From Ferrithrix thermotolerans DSM 19514 (GTDB taxonomy: Bacteria; Actinomycetota; Acidimicrobiia; Acidimicrobiales; Acidimicrobiaceae): DNA of 64,000 nucleotides. The translations under genes and the position numbers were made by a program. The notes beneath the pieces are model-generated. The model made no database searches and was not told where the DNA came from. It saw only the letters and a program-made list of their open reading frames with translations. The first letter of the stretch is position 1. The number at the start of each line of letters is the position of its first letter. The DNA lies in contig NZ_FQUL01000002.1 of the NCBI RefSeq assembly GCF_900128965.1, positions 101,221 to 165,220 of the forward strand. Reading direction: 5' to 3'. Positions 45,084 through 55,300 of this stretch are shown piece by piece.

Positions 45084-46562
45084 TCACACTCCACTGGGCT
45101 TCAACACACCGCTTCTCTGAGGCAAGACGGCATCGCTTACAATATTGCTTCTGGGACTTGCGCCGAAAAACTTCGGATTCTTTGCGATCGGAGACTGTCC
45201 CATCAAAATCACCAAAGGTCTCGTAAAGAACCATGCCGAGACAACGTCTAGTAGAGTCGAGAGTCCAAGAAAAAAGGCAAAGCCTCGAACAGGCCCAATG
45301 CTAAGCAGATAAAGCAAGGTAGCACCGATGAGAGAGACCAGGTCAGCAGCGACGATAGTTCGGAACGCCTTGGCAAAGCTTTTGTCCACCGAAGAACGCA
45401 AAGACTTGCCGCCTCGTAGCTCATCTTTCAGTCGTTCGAAAAACACCACGTAAGAGTCCACGGTTACACCGATAGATACAATTAGTCCAGTAACTCCCGA
45501 GAGATCTAAGGTGAGCTGCGAGGTATGCCCTAAAAGTGAGACGATTGCCCACAACAGCGCTGCTGTGGTACCAAGTCCGGCAAGAACCACCACTCCAAGG
45601 GCACGATAGTAAAACACCGTATACAAAAGCACCAGCAAGAGACCTCCGATGCCAGCGTACACCCCTGCTCTTAGAGAGGCCTTACCCAAGGTTGGAGAGA
45701 TCGTCTGAACTGTCAACTGTTGAAGCTGCACTGGGAGCGCCCCGTACTTTAGTACGAGAGCAAGGTTCTCAGCTTGGGTCTGCCCACCAAGTCCAGTAAT
45801 CTGCCCTTGTCCATTGAAACTTTTTGTTGTGATGACAGGGGCCGAGATAACATTGGTATCCAGCACTATGGCAAGCTGTTTGTCGAAGTAGGTGGTTGCA
45901 ATCTGGTTGAACAAAGGTGTTGCTTTAGGTGTAAGTGAAAAGTTTACAACCCATTGCTGCTGCTGATTCAGCCCAGCTACTGCGCTTGAAAGAGCGGTGC
46001 CGTTCGCCAACGTTGGTCCAAGTACGTACCTTATTACCTGGGGACCGGATCTATCGGTCAACACCGCTTCTTTAGAGGAGTTGAGCTGAGAGAAGGTTGT
46101 GTTTGGGATGTACTGTGCAATAGCATCTTGCTGTGCCGAGGTTGGGCAGAAAGCTGTCAAAGGGTGAGCCTGAATGGTCTTGGCCAATTGACCGTTAGGT
46201 TTCTTGTAAGGTGGCAAGGCGCATAGAACGGGGCGAAACTCCAGTTGAGCCGTCTGACCGATGAGCGCCAAGGCTTGATTTGGATGCTTTATGCCAGGCA
46301 GCTGAACGACTATGTCTTTGCCCTGCTGCGCAATGTTCGGCTGCGCCACACCAAGTCCGTCTACCCTGTTTCTTATGATCGAGATCGTCTGATCCAACGT
46401 AGACTGCGATACCGTCCTAGTTGGTTTGTAGACAACGGAGGCGCCTCCCTGCAGATCAAGACCCAAAATGGGCTTGTAGTTGAGCACGAGCACTGCAGCG
46501 AGAGCGCCCACCGACACAAGGAAAAAAACCAGGACGGAAAGTATCTGGGGCCCTTTTCTCAT
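45084..46562 (-). CDS. secD: protein translocase subunit SecD
   Basis: 492 residues. Helix 1 (about 7-27), then YKPILGLDLQGGASVVYKP, RNRVDGLGVAQPNIAQQG and a large external domain, then five C-terminal helices with SIGVTVDSYVVFFERLKDELRGGKSLRSSVDKSF. Forms SecDF with the next gene. Upstream yajC completes the yajC-secD-secF cluster. Confidence 0.96.
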   Translation of the reverse strand: MRKGPQILSVLVFFLVSVGALAAVLVLNYKPILGLDLQGGASVVYKPTRTVSQSTLDQTISIIRNRVDGLGVAQPNIAQQGKDIVVQLPGIKHPNQALALIGQTAQLEFRPVLCALPPYKKPNGQLAKTIQAHPLTAFCPTSAQQDAIAQYIPNTTFSQLNSSKEAVLTDRSGPQVIRYVLGPTLANGTALSSAVAGLNQQQQWVVNFSLTPKATPLFNQIATTYFDKQLAIVLDTNVISAPVITTKSFNGQGQITGLGGQTQAENLALVLKYGALPVQLQQLTVQTISPTLGKASLRAGVYAGIGGLLLVLLYTVFYYRALGVVVLAGLGTTAALLWAIVSLLGHTSQLTLDLSGVTGLIVSIGVTVDSYVVFFERLKDELRGGKSLRSSVDKSFAKAFRTIVAADLVSLIGATLLYLLSIGPVRGFAFFLGLSTLLDVVSAWFFTRPLVILMGQSPIAKNPKFFGASPRSNIVSDAVLPQRSGVLKPSGV

Positions 46563-46643
46563 GTAAGAGTAGTCACTTCCTCTCTGTGCATAGAGACACC
46601 TTACACCAATGCAGTACTTTAGACATCACAGCGGCATCGAGGC

Positions 46644-47066
46644 TCACTTAATCCCGCCTTCATCGTCGTCCTCTGTGGCGTTATCATCGGCTTTGCCTTT
46701 AGGTTCATTAACATTATCTGTGGCGCCCCCTTCAAAAGACTTTTCATCGTCGGAGGAGGCTTGTTGTTTTTTGAAGTTGATCTCGTCGAACTTCGCCTCC
46801 GCCTCCTCCATTGCATCAACAATCACTCCGTCTAGATGGGTGAGTGCGCGGCGGTCGAAGATGACCTCCACCTCTGGAGCGATCTCCACATATACCCTTT
46901 GGTCATAGACCTTTGTGACCACTCCAAAGATTCCACTATTAGACACCACATCGTCTCCTGGCTGAAGACCAAGTCGGCGGTTAGTTTTGGCACCTTTCAT
47001 CCTTGGTCTGAGAAAGAGCAGGTAGAGAATTACAAGGACAAACAAGACCAATATAAGCTGACTCAC
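46644..47066 (-). CDS. yajC: preprotein translocase subunit YajC
   Basis: 140 residues. One N-terminal helix (LILVLFVLVILYLLFL) then RPRMKGAKTNRRLGLQPGDDVVSNSGIFGVVTKVYDQRVYVEIAPEVEV-like core, as in YajC. The acidic C-tail (about 95-140) is longer than usual, rich in Asp/Glu/Asn, perhaps an acidophile or halo-like trait. GTG start with AAGGAT upstream. Confidence 0.92.
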   Translation of the reverse strand: MSQLILVLFVLVILYLLFLRPRMKGAKTNRRLGLQPGDDVVSNSGIFGVVTKVYDQRVYVEIAPEVEVIFDRRALTHLDGVIVDAMEEAEAKFDEINFKKQQASSDDEKSFEGGATDNVNEPKGKADDNATEDDDEGGIK

Positions 47067-47131
47067 GCAGATCCTTCCGATTCGACTAGCTCAGTGTAGT
47101 TTCAAAGAACCATCTTTAGATCACCACGCAC

Positions 47132-48235
47132 CTAGCTGTAGTAGGTTTCGACAAATCGTTTGGGATCATTGAAGTTTCCTTCTTCTACTGCCTTACGACA
47201 CCAGCTTATTAAAGTCTTCATGAACGTCAGGTTATGCCTTGTTAGCAACACTCCTAAAGTAACTGGGTCGACCTTGAATAGGTGGTTCAAAAGCGCCATT
47301 GGGTACCTAACACAGGTATCACACTCACAGTTCGGATCCAAAGGCTCTTCAGATGCTACGTACCGTGCTTGTTTGACAGACACCTTACCATTAGATGTCC
47401 ATCCAACTCCATGCCTAGCGACCCTTGAAGGAGCGACGCAGTCAAACATATCGACACCAAGTTCGACTGCGTGCACTATCGAGTACGGATCTCCCACACC
47501 CATTAGGTACCGTGGCGCGTCTTGTGGGAGAGAGTCGCAACACAACTGAACGGTTTCTAGTGTCAAAGAACGCTCTTCTCCCACCGCCAGACCTCCGATT
47601 GCGTAGCCGTCGAATCCGATCTCACAGGTCGCCTCTATCGAGATCTTCCTCAAAGTGGCGTCAGTACCTCCCTGAACAATTCCAAAAAGTGACTGATCCG
47701 ATCGGTTGTGAGCAGCCTTAGACCTCTTCGCCCAGGATATTGTCAAATACAAGGCCTCTTTGAGCTGATCCGTAGACGCTGGAAGCATCGTGCACACATC
47801 AAGCACCATTGCTATATCTGACCCAAGGAGTTCTTGCATTCTAACTGCGTTCTCAGGCGTGAGGTAAGCCTTAGCCCCGTCATAGACAGATCGAAACGAG
47901 ACACCGTCTAGGTCAAAGTTCGCATCAAGAGACATCACCTGAAATCCTCCGGAGTCAGTAAGGATCGCATTGGGCCAACCGCTAAATCGGTGCAAGCCAC
48001 CAAGCTTTGCTACAACGTCGGCGCCAGGACGCAGCATCATGTGGTAGGTATTTGCCAACACCACCTCAAACCCTATCTGGTCTAAGAGATCATGGGGGAA
48101 TAGACGAACCGATCCCCTGGTACCAACTGGCATAAACACAGGAGTCAAAAAGCTGTGTCTCTCACCTAAGAACCGACCGTTTCGATACGATCCCGACTCC
48201 TTTAGTATCTCGAATCTACCAGACAACGTCGTCAT
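47132..48235 (-). CDS. tgt: tRNA-guanine transglycosylase (queuine tRNA-ribosyltransferase)
   Basis: 367 residues from ATG 48235. FMPVGTRGSVRLFPHDLL, active-site region ILTDSGGFQVMSL, GIVQGGTDATLRKIS, VGDPYSIVHAVELGVDMFDCVAPSRVARHG and zinc ligands in CECDTCVRYPMALLNHLF are intact. The bacterial enzyme swaps guanine-34 for preQ1 in GUN tRNAs. The start overlaps the queA stop by 20 bases; longer frames reach 48283 only inside queA. Together with queA, and with queF and a transporter at the left end, it points to queuosine formation. Confidence 0.95.
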   Translation of the reverse strand: MTTLSGRFEILKESGSYRNGRFLGERHSFLTPVFMPVGTRGSVRLFPHDLLDQIGFEVVLANTYHMMLRPGADVVAKLGGLHRFSGWPNAILTDSGGFQVMSLDANFDLDGVSFRSVYDGAKAYLTPENAVRMQELLGSDIAMVLDVCTMLPASTDQLKEALYLTISWAKRSKAAHNRSDQSLFGIVQGGTDATLRKISIEATCEIGFDGYAIGGLAVGEERSLTLETVQLCCDSLPQDAPRYLMGVGDPYSIVHAVELGVDMFDCVAPSRVARHGVGWTSNGKVSVKQARYVASEEPLDPNCECDTCVRYPMALLNHLFKVDPVTLGVLLTRHNLTFMKTLISWCRKAVEEGNFNDPKRFVETYYS

Positions 48236-49241
48236 TTCTTGCAATGAGCATTGCATCCCCAAAAGAGAGGAAACGATATCCATCTCTTAGAGCATGACTG
48301 TAAAGCTCGCGCCAGCGCGGCCCATAAAAACTAGCGATGAGGACCAAAAGAGAAGATCTAGGTGTATGGAAGTTGGTCATCAAAAGATCAACTACCTTGA
48401 ACCTAAAACCAGGAGTTATGTACAGATCTGTACGACCCTCTAACAAATTGGAGCTCGCTACCGACTCAAGGGTTCGAACTACGGTGGTTCCAATAGCGAC
48501 GACCCGTTTTGCCGCTTTGACCTTTTCCCATACGCAAGGGGCGACTATGTATCGCTCCGAGTGCATCTTGTGTTGGTCGATACTCTCTTCTGAAATGGGC
48601 TTAAAGGTATCGATACCTACCATCAGCTCCACTGTTGCAACCTCAATACCACGACGTTTAAAACCCTCAAAGACCTCCTCGTCTAAGTGTAGCCCGGCTG
48701 TCGGCGCAGCCGCTGAGCCATAGTTTTGGGCGTAGATCGTCTGGTACCTAGAGGGATCATCGACCTTCGTTTTTATGTAAGGTGGTAGAGGGATCTCCCC
48801 TATCTTATCTATAAGCGCATTAGAGAGAACCTCAACGACCGGCAACTCCCCGTCTTCGCAGTCCCTTACTCCTTTTTCTACCCTTACAACCTTGACACCA
48901 TCGTGGTACAGGCTCTCCCCGGTTACCAACTTGCGACTCGGCCTAAGCAGAGCGTTGTAGAACCTATCTGAGATCTCTTCCAGTAAAAGAACTTCTGCTG
49001 CCCCTCCGGTTGAACGCTGAAGACTTAGTCTCGCTGAAAATACCTTTGAGTCGTTCACGACCACAAGGTCACCCGGTTCTAAAATATTTGGGAGATCGTA
49101 GACGTAGCGGTCTTCGATCGAGGACCCATCTGACACTAAAAGTCTGGAGGCAGAGCGCTTCTCAAGTGGGGTCTGAGCGATCTTTGACTCAGGCAATTCG
49201 TAGTCGTACGCAGCAATATCTCTATAGTTTCCAAACATCAT
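48216..49241 (-). CDS. queA: S-adenosylmethionine:tRNA ribosyltransferase-isomerase QueA
   Basis: 341 residues. Family marks: AAYDYELPESKIAQTPLEKRSASRLLV, GDLVVVNDSKVFSARL, AAPTAGLHLDEEVFEGFKRRGIEVATVELMVGIDTFKPI and VDLLMTNFHTPRSSLLVL. It moves the ribosyl part of SAM onto preQ1 in tRNA to give epoxyqueuosine. Start at ATG 49241 or the next ATG 49238; longer frames upstream are not conserved-looking. Overlaps tgt. Confidence 0.94.
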   Translation of the reverse strand: MMFGNYRDIAAYDYELPESKIAQTPLEKRSASRLLVSDGSSIEDRYVYDLPNILEPGDLVVVNDSKVFSARLSLQRSTGGAAEVLLLEEISDRFYNALLRPSRKLVTGESLYHDGVKVVRVEKGVRDCEDGELPVVEVLSNALIDKIGEIPLPPYIKTKVDDPSRYQTIYAQNYGSAAAPTAGLHLDEEVFEGFKRRGIEVATVELMVGIDTFKPISEESIDQHKMHSERYIVAPCVWEKVKAAKRVVAIGTTVVRTLESVASSNLLEGRTDLYITPGFRFKVVDLLMTNFHTPRSSLLVLIASFYGPRWRELYSHALRDGYRFLSFGDAMLIARNDDVVW

Positions 49242-49332
49242 CTTACAGTCAACTCTACCCCAACTACTTTCTGCAGCCCAATGATGTTTTAGGCGCAAAG
49301 GAGATGAGCTTCTCGACTAGCAAGCCGTAGCG

Positions 49333-50832
49333 CTATCGCGTGCCAGGAAAGTTTAGGTTTACTCCTCTTGAAGCCGAGCTATCCTCTTCGAACCAGCGCT
49401 CGGTAACCGCCTTTAAGCGCGTGAAAAAGCGAACTCCCTCCATTCCATGCATATGGGTGTCCCCAAAGAGAGAGTCCTTTGAACCCCCAAAGGAGAAGTA
49501 GGCCACCGGGACTGGTATCGGAACGTTGATACCGACCATTCCCGCGTCTATCTCTCTTTTGAACCTTCGGGCCAGGTATCCACTTCTTGTAAAGATCGCT
49601 GCACCGTTTGCATAAGGATTGGAGTTGATAAACCTTACAGCTTCGTCGACCCCGCTTACCCTAACAACTGAAAGAACAGGACCGAAGATCTCATCGCGAT
49701 ACACCTTCATCTCCTTGGTCACTCCGTCGATCAACGAGGGACCCAAATAAAAGCCTGGACTGAGCTGATCGATCACCTCTCGTCCATCGACGACGACCCT
49801 GGCCCCTTCCATCGACGCCCCATCGACGTAGGAGGCCACCTTGTCCCTGTGCTCTTTGGTAACTAAGGGACCCATCTCCGAGTTCGGATCCAAACCAGAA
49901 CCGACTCTTAGATTTTTTGTCCTCTCTGCTACCAGGTTCACGAATTCATCGGCCACCAAGTCGTCGACGACGACCACAGAGATGGCCATACACCTCTCTC
50001 CCGCACTGCCATAAGCAGCACTTACTGCAGCATCTGCGGCTGCAGAAAGATCTGCGTCGGAGGCAACAAACATGTGGTTCTTGGCACCACCCAGAGCCTG
50101 CACACGCTTACCGTTCTCCGCTGACCTTTGGTAAATGTACTTGGCAACCGGTGTGGATCCGACGAACGACACCGCTTTAATCTCTGGGTGTAGGAGTATT
50201 GCGTCCACCATCTCCTTGTCTCCGTGCACGACGTTGAAGACACCCTCTGGAAGTCCAGCCTCCATAAACAGCTCCGCAAGCCTTACCGCTAGAGATGGGT
50301 CTTTCTCTGAAGGCTTTAGCACAAACGCATTACCACACGCAATAGCTAAGGGAAACATCCACATCGGAACCATCGCTGGGAAGTTGAACGGGGTCACACC
50401 AGCTACGACTCCCAAAGGCTGACGCAGAGAGTATGCATCAACTGACCTAGAGACTGAGTCTGATAGCTCACCCTTTAGAAGATGAGGGATGCCACAGGCA
50501 AACTCTACAACCTCAAGACCACGTCTCACCTCCCCTTCGGCGTCAGAGAGTACCTTTCCATGCTGGGTTGTGATCATCTCGGCGAGTTCCCCGATGTGAC
50601 GCTCCAACAGCTCCCGGTAGGTAAATAAGATCTGAGCCCTTTTCGATAACGAACTCTCGCGCCAAGTTTCGTAAGCCTTAAGGGACGCATCGACAGCCAG
50701 GTCAAGATCGGCCTTGCAACCAAGAACCACCGACGCTACCGCCTCACCTTTGGAGGGGTCATAGACCAAGGAGGTACGCCTAGAGACACCCGCTACCCGC
50801 TTACCGGCGATAAAGTGCAAAATCTCATCCAT
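49333..50832 (-). CDS. mmsA: CoA-acylating methylmalonate-semialdehyde dehydrogenase MmsA
   Basis: 499 residues, aldehyde dehydrogenase fold. The MMSDH mark AAYGSAGERCMAIS carries the catalytic Cys281, with QPLGVVAGVTPFNFPAMVPMWMFPLAIACGNAFVLKPSEKDP and FFGSKDSLFGD-like FSFGGSKDSLFGDTHMHG near the end. It oxidises methylmalonate or malonate semialdehyde to propionyl- or acetyl-CoA in valine, beta-alanine or inositol breakdown. ATG with GAGGGG upstream, four bases after the aminotransferase stop. Confidence 0.93.
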   Translation of the reverse strand: MDEILHFIAGKRVAGVSRRTSLVYDPSKGEAVASVVLGCKADLDLAVDASLKAYETWRESSLSKRAQILFTYRELLERHIGELAEMITTQHGKVLSDAEGEVRRGLEVVEFACGIPHLLKGELSDSVSRSVDAYSLRQPLGVVAGVTPFNFPAMVPMWMFPLAIACGNAFVLKPSEKDPSLAVRLAELFMEAGLPEGVFNVVHGDKEMVDAILLHPEIKAVSFVGSTPVAKYIYQRSAENGKRVQALGGAKNHMFVASDADLSAAADAAVSAAYGSAGERCMAISVVVVDDLVADEFVNLVAERTKNLRVGSGLDPNSEMGPLVTKEHRDKVASYVDGASMEGARVVVDGREVIDQLSPGFYLGPSLIDGVTKEMKVYRDEIFGPVLSVVRVSGVDEAVRFINSNPYANGAAIFTRSGYLARRFKREIDAGMVGINVPIPVPVAYFSFGGSKDSLFGDTHMHGMEGVRFFTRLKAVTERWFEEDSSASRGVNLNFPGTR

Positions 50833-50835
50833 GAA

Positions 50836-52152
50836 TTAGTTCCCCTCTCTAGAGACATCGATTAGCACCTCGGCGAGTACCTCGGCACCATATCTGGCTT
50901 CATCCTCAGTAAGAGACAGAGGTGGAGCGATTCGTAGAACGTTTCCCGCTAGCCCCCCTTTACCTACTAATAGACCTTTTTCCTTTGCGAGCTCCATGAC
51001 TCTCGAGGTTGTCGTCGGGTCTGGAGTAACCGTCCCTGGTTCGCAGATCTCAACCCCGATCATGAGCCCCTTTCCCCGAACATCAGCCACAGCTGGAGCC
51101 TCTGAACTAGCAGAGTTGAGGGTTGCAAACAGCACAGATCCTGTCTTGAGGGCGTTCTCTTGTAACTTGTTAGCAAGCAGGTATCTCAAGTTTGCAAGCC
51201 CGCCAGCTGCCGCTAGCGGAGACCCTCCAAAGGTAGATATCGACGCCGCTGAAAAAGCGTCCATTATCTCAGCTCGCGCAACGACCCCAGCTAAAGCCAG
51301 TCCGTTTCCAATCCCTTTGGCAAAGGTTACTATGTCAGGTGTCACTCCTTGCGCCTTATATCCCCAGAAGTTCTCGCCTGTACGTCCCCACCCCGTCTGC
51401 ACCTCGTCAGAGATGTATAAGGCGCCAGACGACTTCAAAACACGCTGAATCTGTCCGAAGTAACCATCCGGAGGAACCGCAAATCCGCCAACCCCTTGGA
51501 TGGGCTCAGCGATCAGCGCCGCCACATGGCCGTTGGTCTGCGTCTGTAAGACGTCTTCGAGATCGGTTACACCTCGTTCGATGTACTCCTGATCACCTAG
51601 ATTGGCCAACGGTCCCCGTAGTCTCGATCCACCAAGTACATAGGAGACCTGAAAAGGAGAGTAGCTATTTGCGCGGTAGTGAGTGTTAGCTGTAACAGAA
51701 AGCGCAGAGAACGACCTACCGTGGTAGCTGTTTCGCACGGCAATGATCTGATTGGTCCCTCTATAAGCAGTAGCCAATAGCAAAGCAGCGTCGTTAGCCT
51801 CGGTACCAGAGGTGGTAAAGAACACCTTTGGATCTTCGATACCAGAGAGCGTGGCTATCTCCTCTGCAAGCTCGATCATGGGGGAGATAAGGTACAACGT
51901 GGAGCTATGAATCATCTTCTCCGCTTGTTTTGATATCGCCGAGACAACTTCTTTTACGTTGTAACCGGTCATGGTAGTCAAAATTCCGCCAAAGAAGTCC
52001 AGGTAGCGCCTTCCGTCGCGATCAAAGACGTGCCTGCCTTCACCAGAGACTAGCTCTATAGGTGAGTCGTAGTACAAAGACAACCACTTAGGCATCACTG
52101 CCTTGTGTCGCATAAGCCATCCACTGTGCAAAGTGCTTTCAATCTCGGCCAT
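50836..52152 (-). CDS. class-III PLP aminotransferase (AGXT2/omega-amino acid type)
   Basis: 438 residues. Fold-type I motifs: TTSGTEANDAALLLA, AEPIQGVGGFAVPPDGYF, ISDEVQTGWGRTGENFWGYKAQGVTPDIVTFAKGIGNG with PLP Lys279, and STFGGSPLAAAGGLANL. Closest in look to alanine-glyoxylate / beta-aminoisobutyrate aminotransferase 2. Coupled with mmsA, it likely removes the amino group of beta-alanine or 3-aminoisobutyrate to give the semialdehyde used by MmsA. In Mycobacterium a gabT gene lies at the matching spot. GAGGAG nine bases before ATG. Exact substrate is inference. Confidence 0.88.
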   Translation of the reverse strand: MAEIESTLHSGWLMRHKAVMPKWLSLYYDSPIELVSGEGRHVFDRDGRRYLDFFGGILTTMTGYNVKEVVSAISKQAEKMIHSSTLYLISPMIELAEEIATLSGIEDPKVFFTTSGTEANDAALLLATAYRGTNQIIAVRNSYHGRSFSALSVTANTHYRANSYSPFQVSYVLGGSRLRGPLANLGDQEYIERGVTDLEDVLQTQTNGHVAALIAEPIQGVGGFAVPPDGYFGQIQRVLKSSGALYISDEVQTGWGRTGENFWGYKAQGVTPDIVTFAKGIGNGLALAGVVARAEIMDAFSAASISTFGGSPLAAAGGLANLRYLLANKLQENALKTGSVLFATLNSASSEAPAVADVRGKGLMIGVEICEPGTVTPDPTTTSRVMELAKEKGLLVGKGGLAGNVLRIAPPLSLTEDEARYGAEVLAEVLIDVSREGN

Positions 52153-52335
52153 AAGAGACGCTCCTCATCGAAATGACTCAAATCTATACATGACACACTA
52201 GGCCACCTCTTTGTGACTCGCTGGCACCTGATGCAAAGGATGTAGAGAAAACTTTGGACTTTCACACAAAGATCTAGCGCAAGGTTATTCATATTTCACG
52301 TGCTAAAGATCATCCAAGGCCACCAGAAACTGCAC

Positions 52336-55300
52336 TTAGGGCATAGATCGAAGAAACGACGTTAGTGCCTGTTCAGAGAGAGGCTTAGATATCAGGAATC
52401 CCTGTGCCTTATCACAGCCAAGCTCTCTTAGCATGTAAAGTTGATCTTCGGACTCAACCCCCTCAGCCACAGTCTCTAGCTTTAGGGAGTGACCCAAAGT
52501 AACTACCGCCCTGACTAACTCGGTATCTTTTTGAACCTTTCCCAACCCTTCCACGAAACTTCTATCGATCTTCAACGTTGAGATCGGAAAGTTACGCAGG
52601 TAAGTGAGAGACGACCAGCCCGTCCCAAAGTCATCGATAGCGATCTTTATACCAAGATCTGCGATCTCAAAGAGGGACCTCTGCATAGAAGAGCCCACAT
52701 CGATGAGTGCATACTCTGTCAGTTCAAAGGAGAGCCACGTCGGATCAAGTCCATAGTCTTTCATCACTGAACGGATCAGCGGAAGGAGCTGCGGGTCGGC
52801 TAGCTGTCTGGGTGAGAGATTCACTGAGAGTCGTGTAGGTCCGTTAGGCGATATCGATCTTCCCAAAGTCTTATTCCATCTCTTTAGGTACTCACCTGAC
52901 ATCTGCAGCACGATGTTTCCCATTGGCACGATAAGGCCACTTTTTTCAGCTACATCGATGAAGACAGCTGGCTCTACTACCTTGGACGGGCTTTGGTCCC
53001 AAACCCGGACTAGCGCTTCAACACCATCAAGCTCCATAGTGTCTATGCGTAAGATAGGTTGAAACAAAAGGCTGATCTGTTTTGCTTCGATCGCTCGTCG
53101 AAGAAGCTGCTCGGTCTCCATACGCTTTTGAGACAAGGTTCTCATCGCCTGATCAAAAAGTTCCCAGCGCCCCCGTCCATGTTCTTTGGCTCGATACAAA
53201 GCAGTATCTGCCTCCTGCATCATCTCCTCGGGGGTGCTGCCCTCAGATAGGGCTATACCTATGGAGCAACCAACACGAAGTTGGGTTCCACCTACCAAAA
53301 ACGGTACCGATAGATCGGTCTTTATCCTTTCAGCGAGACGCTCCGCCTCATCGATACCAGAGACGCTGGTGGCAAGAACTACAAACTCATCGCCCCCGAG
53401 CCGACTTACAGTGTCCTCAGAGCGGACCGCCCTAATCAATCTCCTTGACACCTCTACAAGAAGCTCATCTCCAGATCGATGCCCCATCGCATCGTTCACC
53501 TGTTTGAACTCGTCCAGATCAAGGTAGAAAAGGGCAAAGTTCTCGCCGGTTCTAAAGTATCGCTCCCTCGCTACAGCAAGCCGATCTAGAAGCATCACTC
53601 TGTTTGGAAGCAAAGTCAGAGGATCGTGTGTCGCCTGATACTCGAGGCGTTTTGCTATGAGGATCTGCTCTGTTATGTCTCTAATATTCACAACCAACCC
53701 GCCGACTGCTGGGTCTCGTAGGAGATTTCTTACAGTAACTTCTACGTAACGATAGGTCCCATTAGTGTGGAAAAGTCTGCAGTCAAACTTAGCGACCTTG
53801 TTGTGCTCTTCTTCTATGGATGTAAACACCTCACGTACTCTGTCCCTGTCCTCCGGATGCACGATGTCGGTGGTCCTTTTGCCGAACCGCTCGCGAGGAA
53901 CATAGCCGAGCACAGACTCAAGACCCGGTGATGCATAAAGCAGTCGTCCTCCACTGTCTACTATCATCGTCACATCGCTAGAGTACTCAACCAGAGCTTC
54001 AAAGCGCGAGAAAGCCTTTTCAAGCTCTAATTTAGCTCTGTGGCGCACACTTACATCTTCTATGAAGATAACCAGCTCCAGTAGCGAGCCGAATGGGTCG
54101 TATATGCCGCTCACACCTATTTCAGCCGGAAAGGGTGTGCCATCCCATCTGATAAGACGTTTTTGAAAACGAGACTGTTTTTTTGATCCCTCCAGGATCT
54201 CTAAAAACTCTCGCCTCCCAATCTCACGGTCATCTGCAAAGCTATAGGACTCTAAGTCCGCTCCGACGATGAACTCTATAGGTACGCCGAAGATCTCTAC
54301 AACTGCCTGATTTACCTCCTGCCACACTCCATCAGGGGTTGCGATCACCAGACCGATATGCAGACTCTCAGCCGCCGCTCTCCAACGCCTCTCGGCCAGG
54401 CTTCTATCGGTAACGTCCCTAGCAGTCGCTAAGACACCACCTATACTTGGATCATCGTAGCGATTGATAACTGAGAACTCCAGGTAACGGTAGCCGCCTT
54501 CTTTGCGTCGGGTTCTCACCGTAACCGAAACAGGCGTAGAGACGTTGTTGCGCAGGACCTTTGCGACCTCTTGGACGCTTTGGTAGTCCTCTGGATGCAC
54601 AAAGTCCAAGAAGCACTTGCCGATCATCTCCTGACGTTGAAATCCCAGCAATTTGAGACACGCTGAAGAGGTCCATGCAATCGTGTCGTCGGTGTCTATT
54701 GTGATAACCAGGTCCCACCCATCTTCGATCAAAGCTTCGAGCCGAGTCTTGGACTCCCTTTCTGCGTCTATGGCTGCCCGTTCGTCTGAGATATCCCTAA
54801 CGCTTATAACGCACGCTTCACCGACACCCAAAACCACTACAGGAACCGCTTCGACCTCTATCCACTTAAACGAACGGCTGACCGTTGAAACGCCAAAGGA
54901 ACCCTTTGCAGGCGTCTTAGACTTCATCGCTTGGGAGATAACAAAGTCTTCGGAGTCTATCGGTATCAGTTGCTCTCCAAAAACACCGTGAAATAGCTCA
55001 TCGCTCGTAACCGTGTTCCGCTCTTTTGGAATATCAAATACCTGAGCTGCTGAGTAGTTATGAAACAGCACCACACCTGAGCTATCCACTAGCAGAATCC
55101 CACACGTTACTGCGTCTAACAGCTGACGAAGGTCAAGGCCAGCAGACCTAGACGTGGGACCCATGACCGGCTGTTCCTCTAGGTAGGGCATTACGACTAC
55201 CAGATAGGTGGATCGAGCGCCGTCTTGTTCGTATGGAAGTATCCAGACAAAGCATGGTTGAAAGCTGCCATTGGCAGAGAGAATCTCCGCATCGAAAGGT

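Noticed and set aside
52260..52300. TTTCACACAAA and TTTCACGTGCT near the aminotransferase start, like the 11-bp Pho unit
   Set aside because: They are 34 bases apart, one off from a multiple of 11, and the 11-mers between do not fit.
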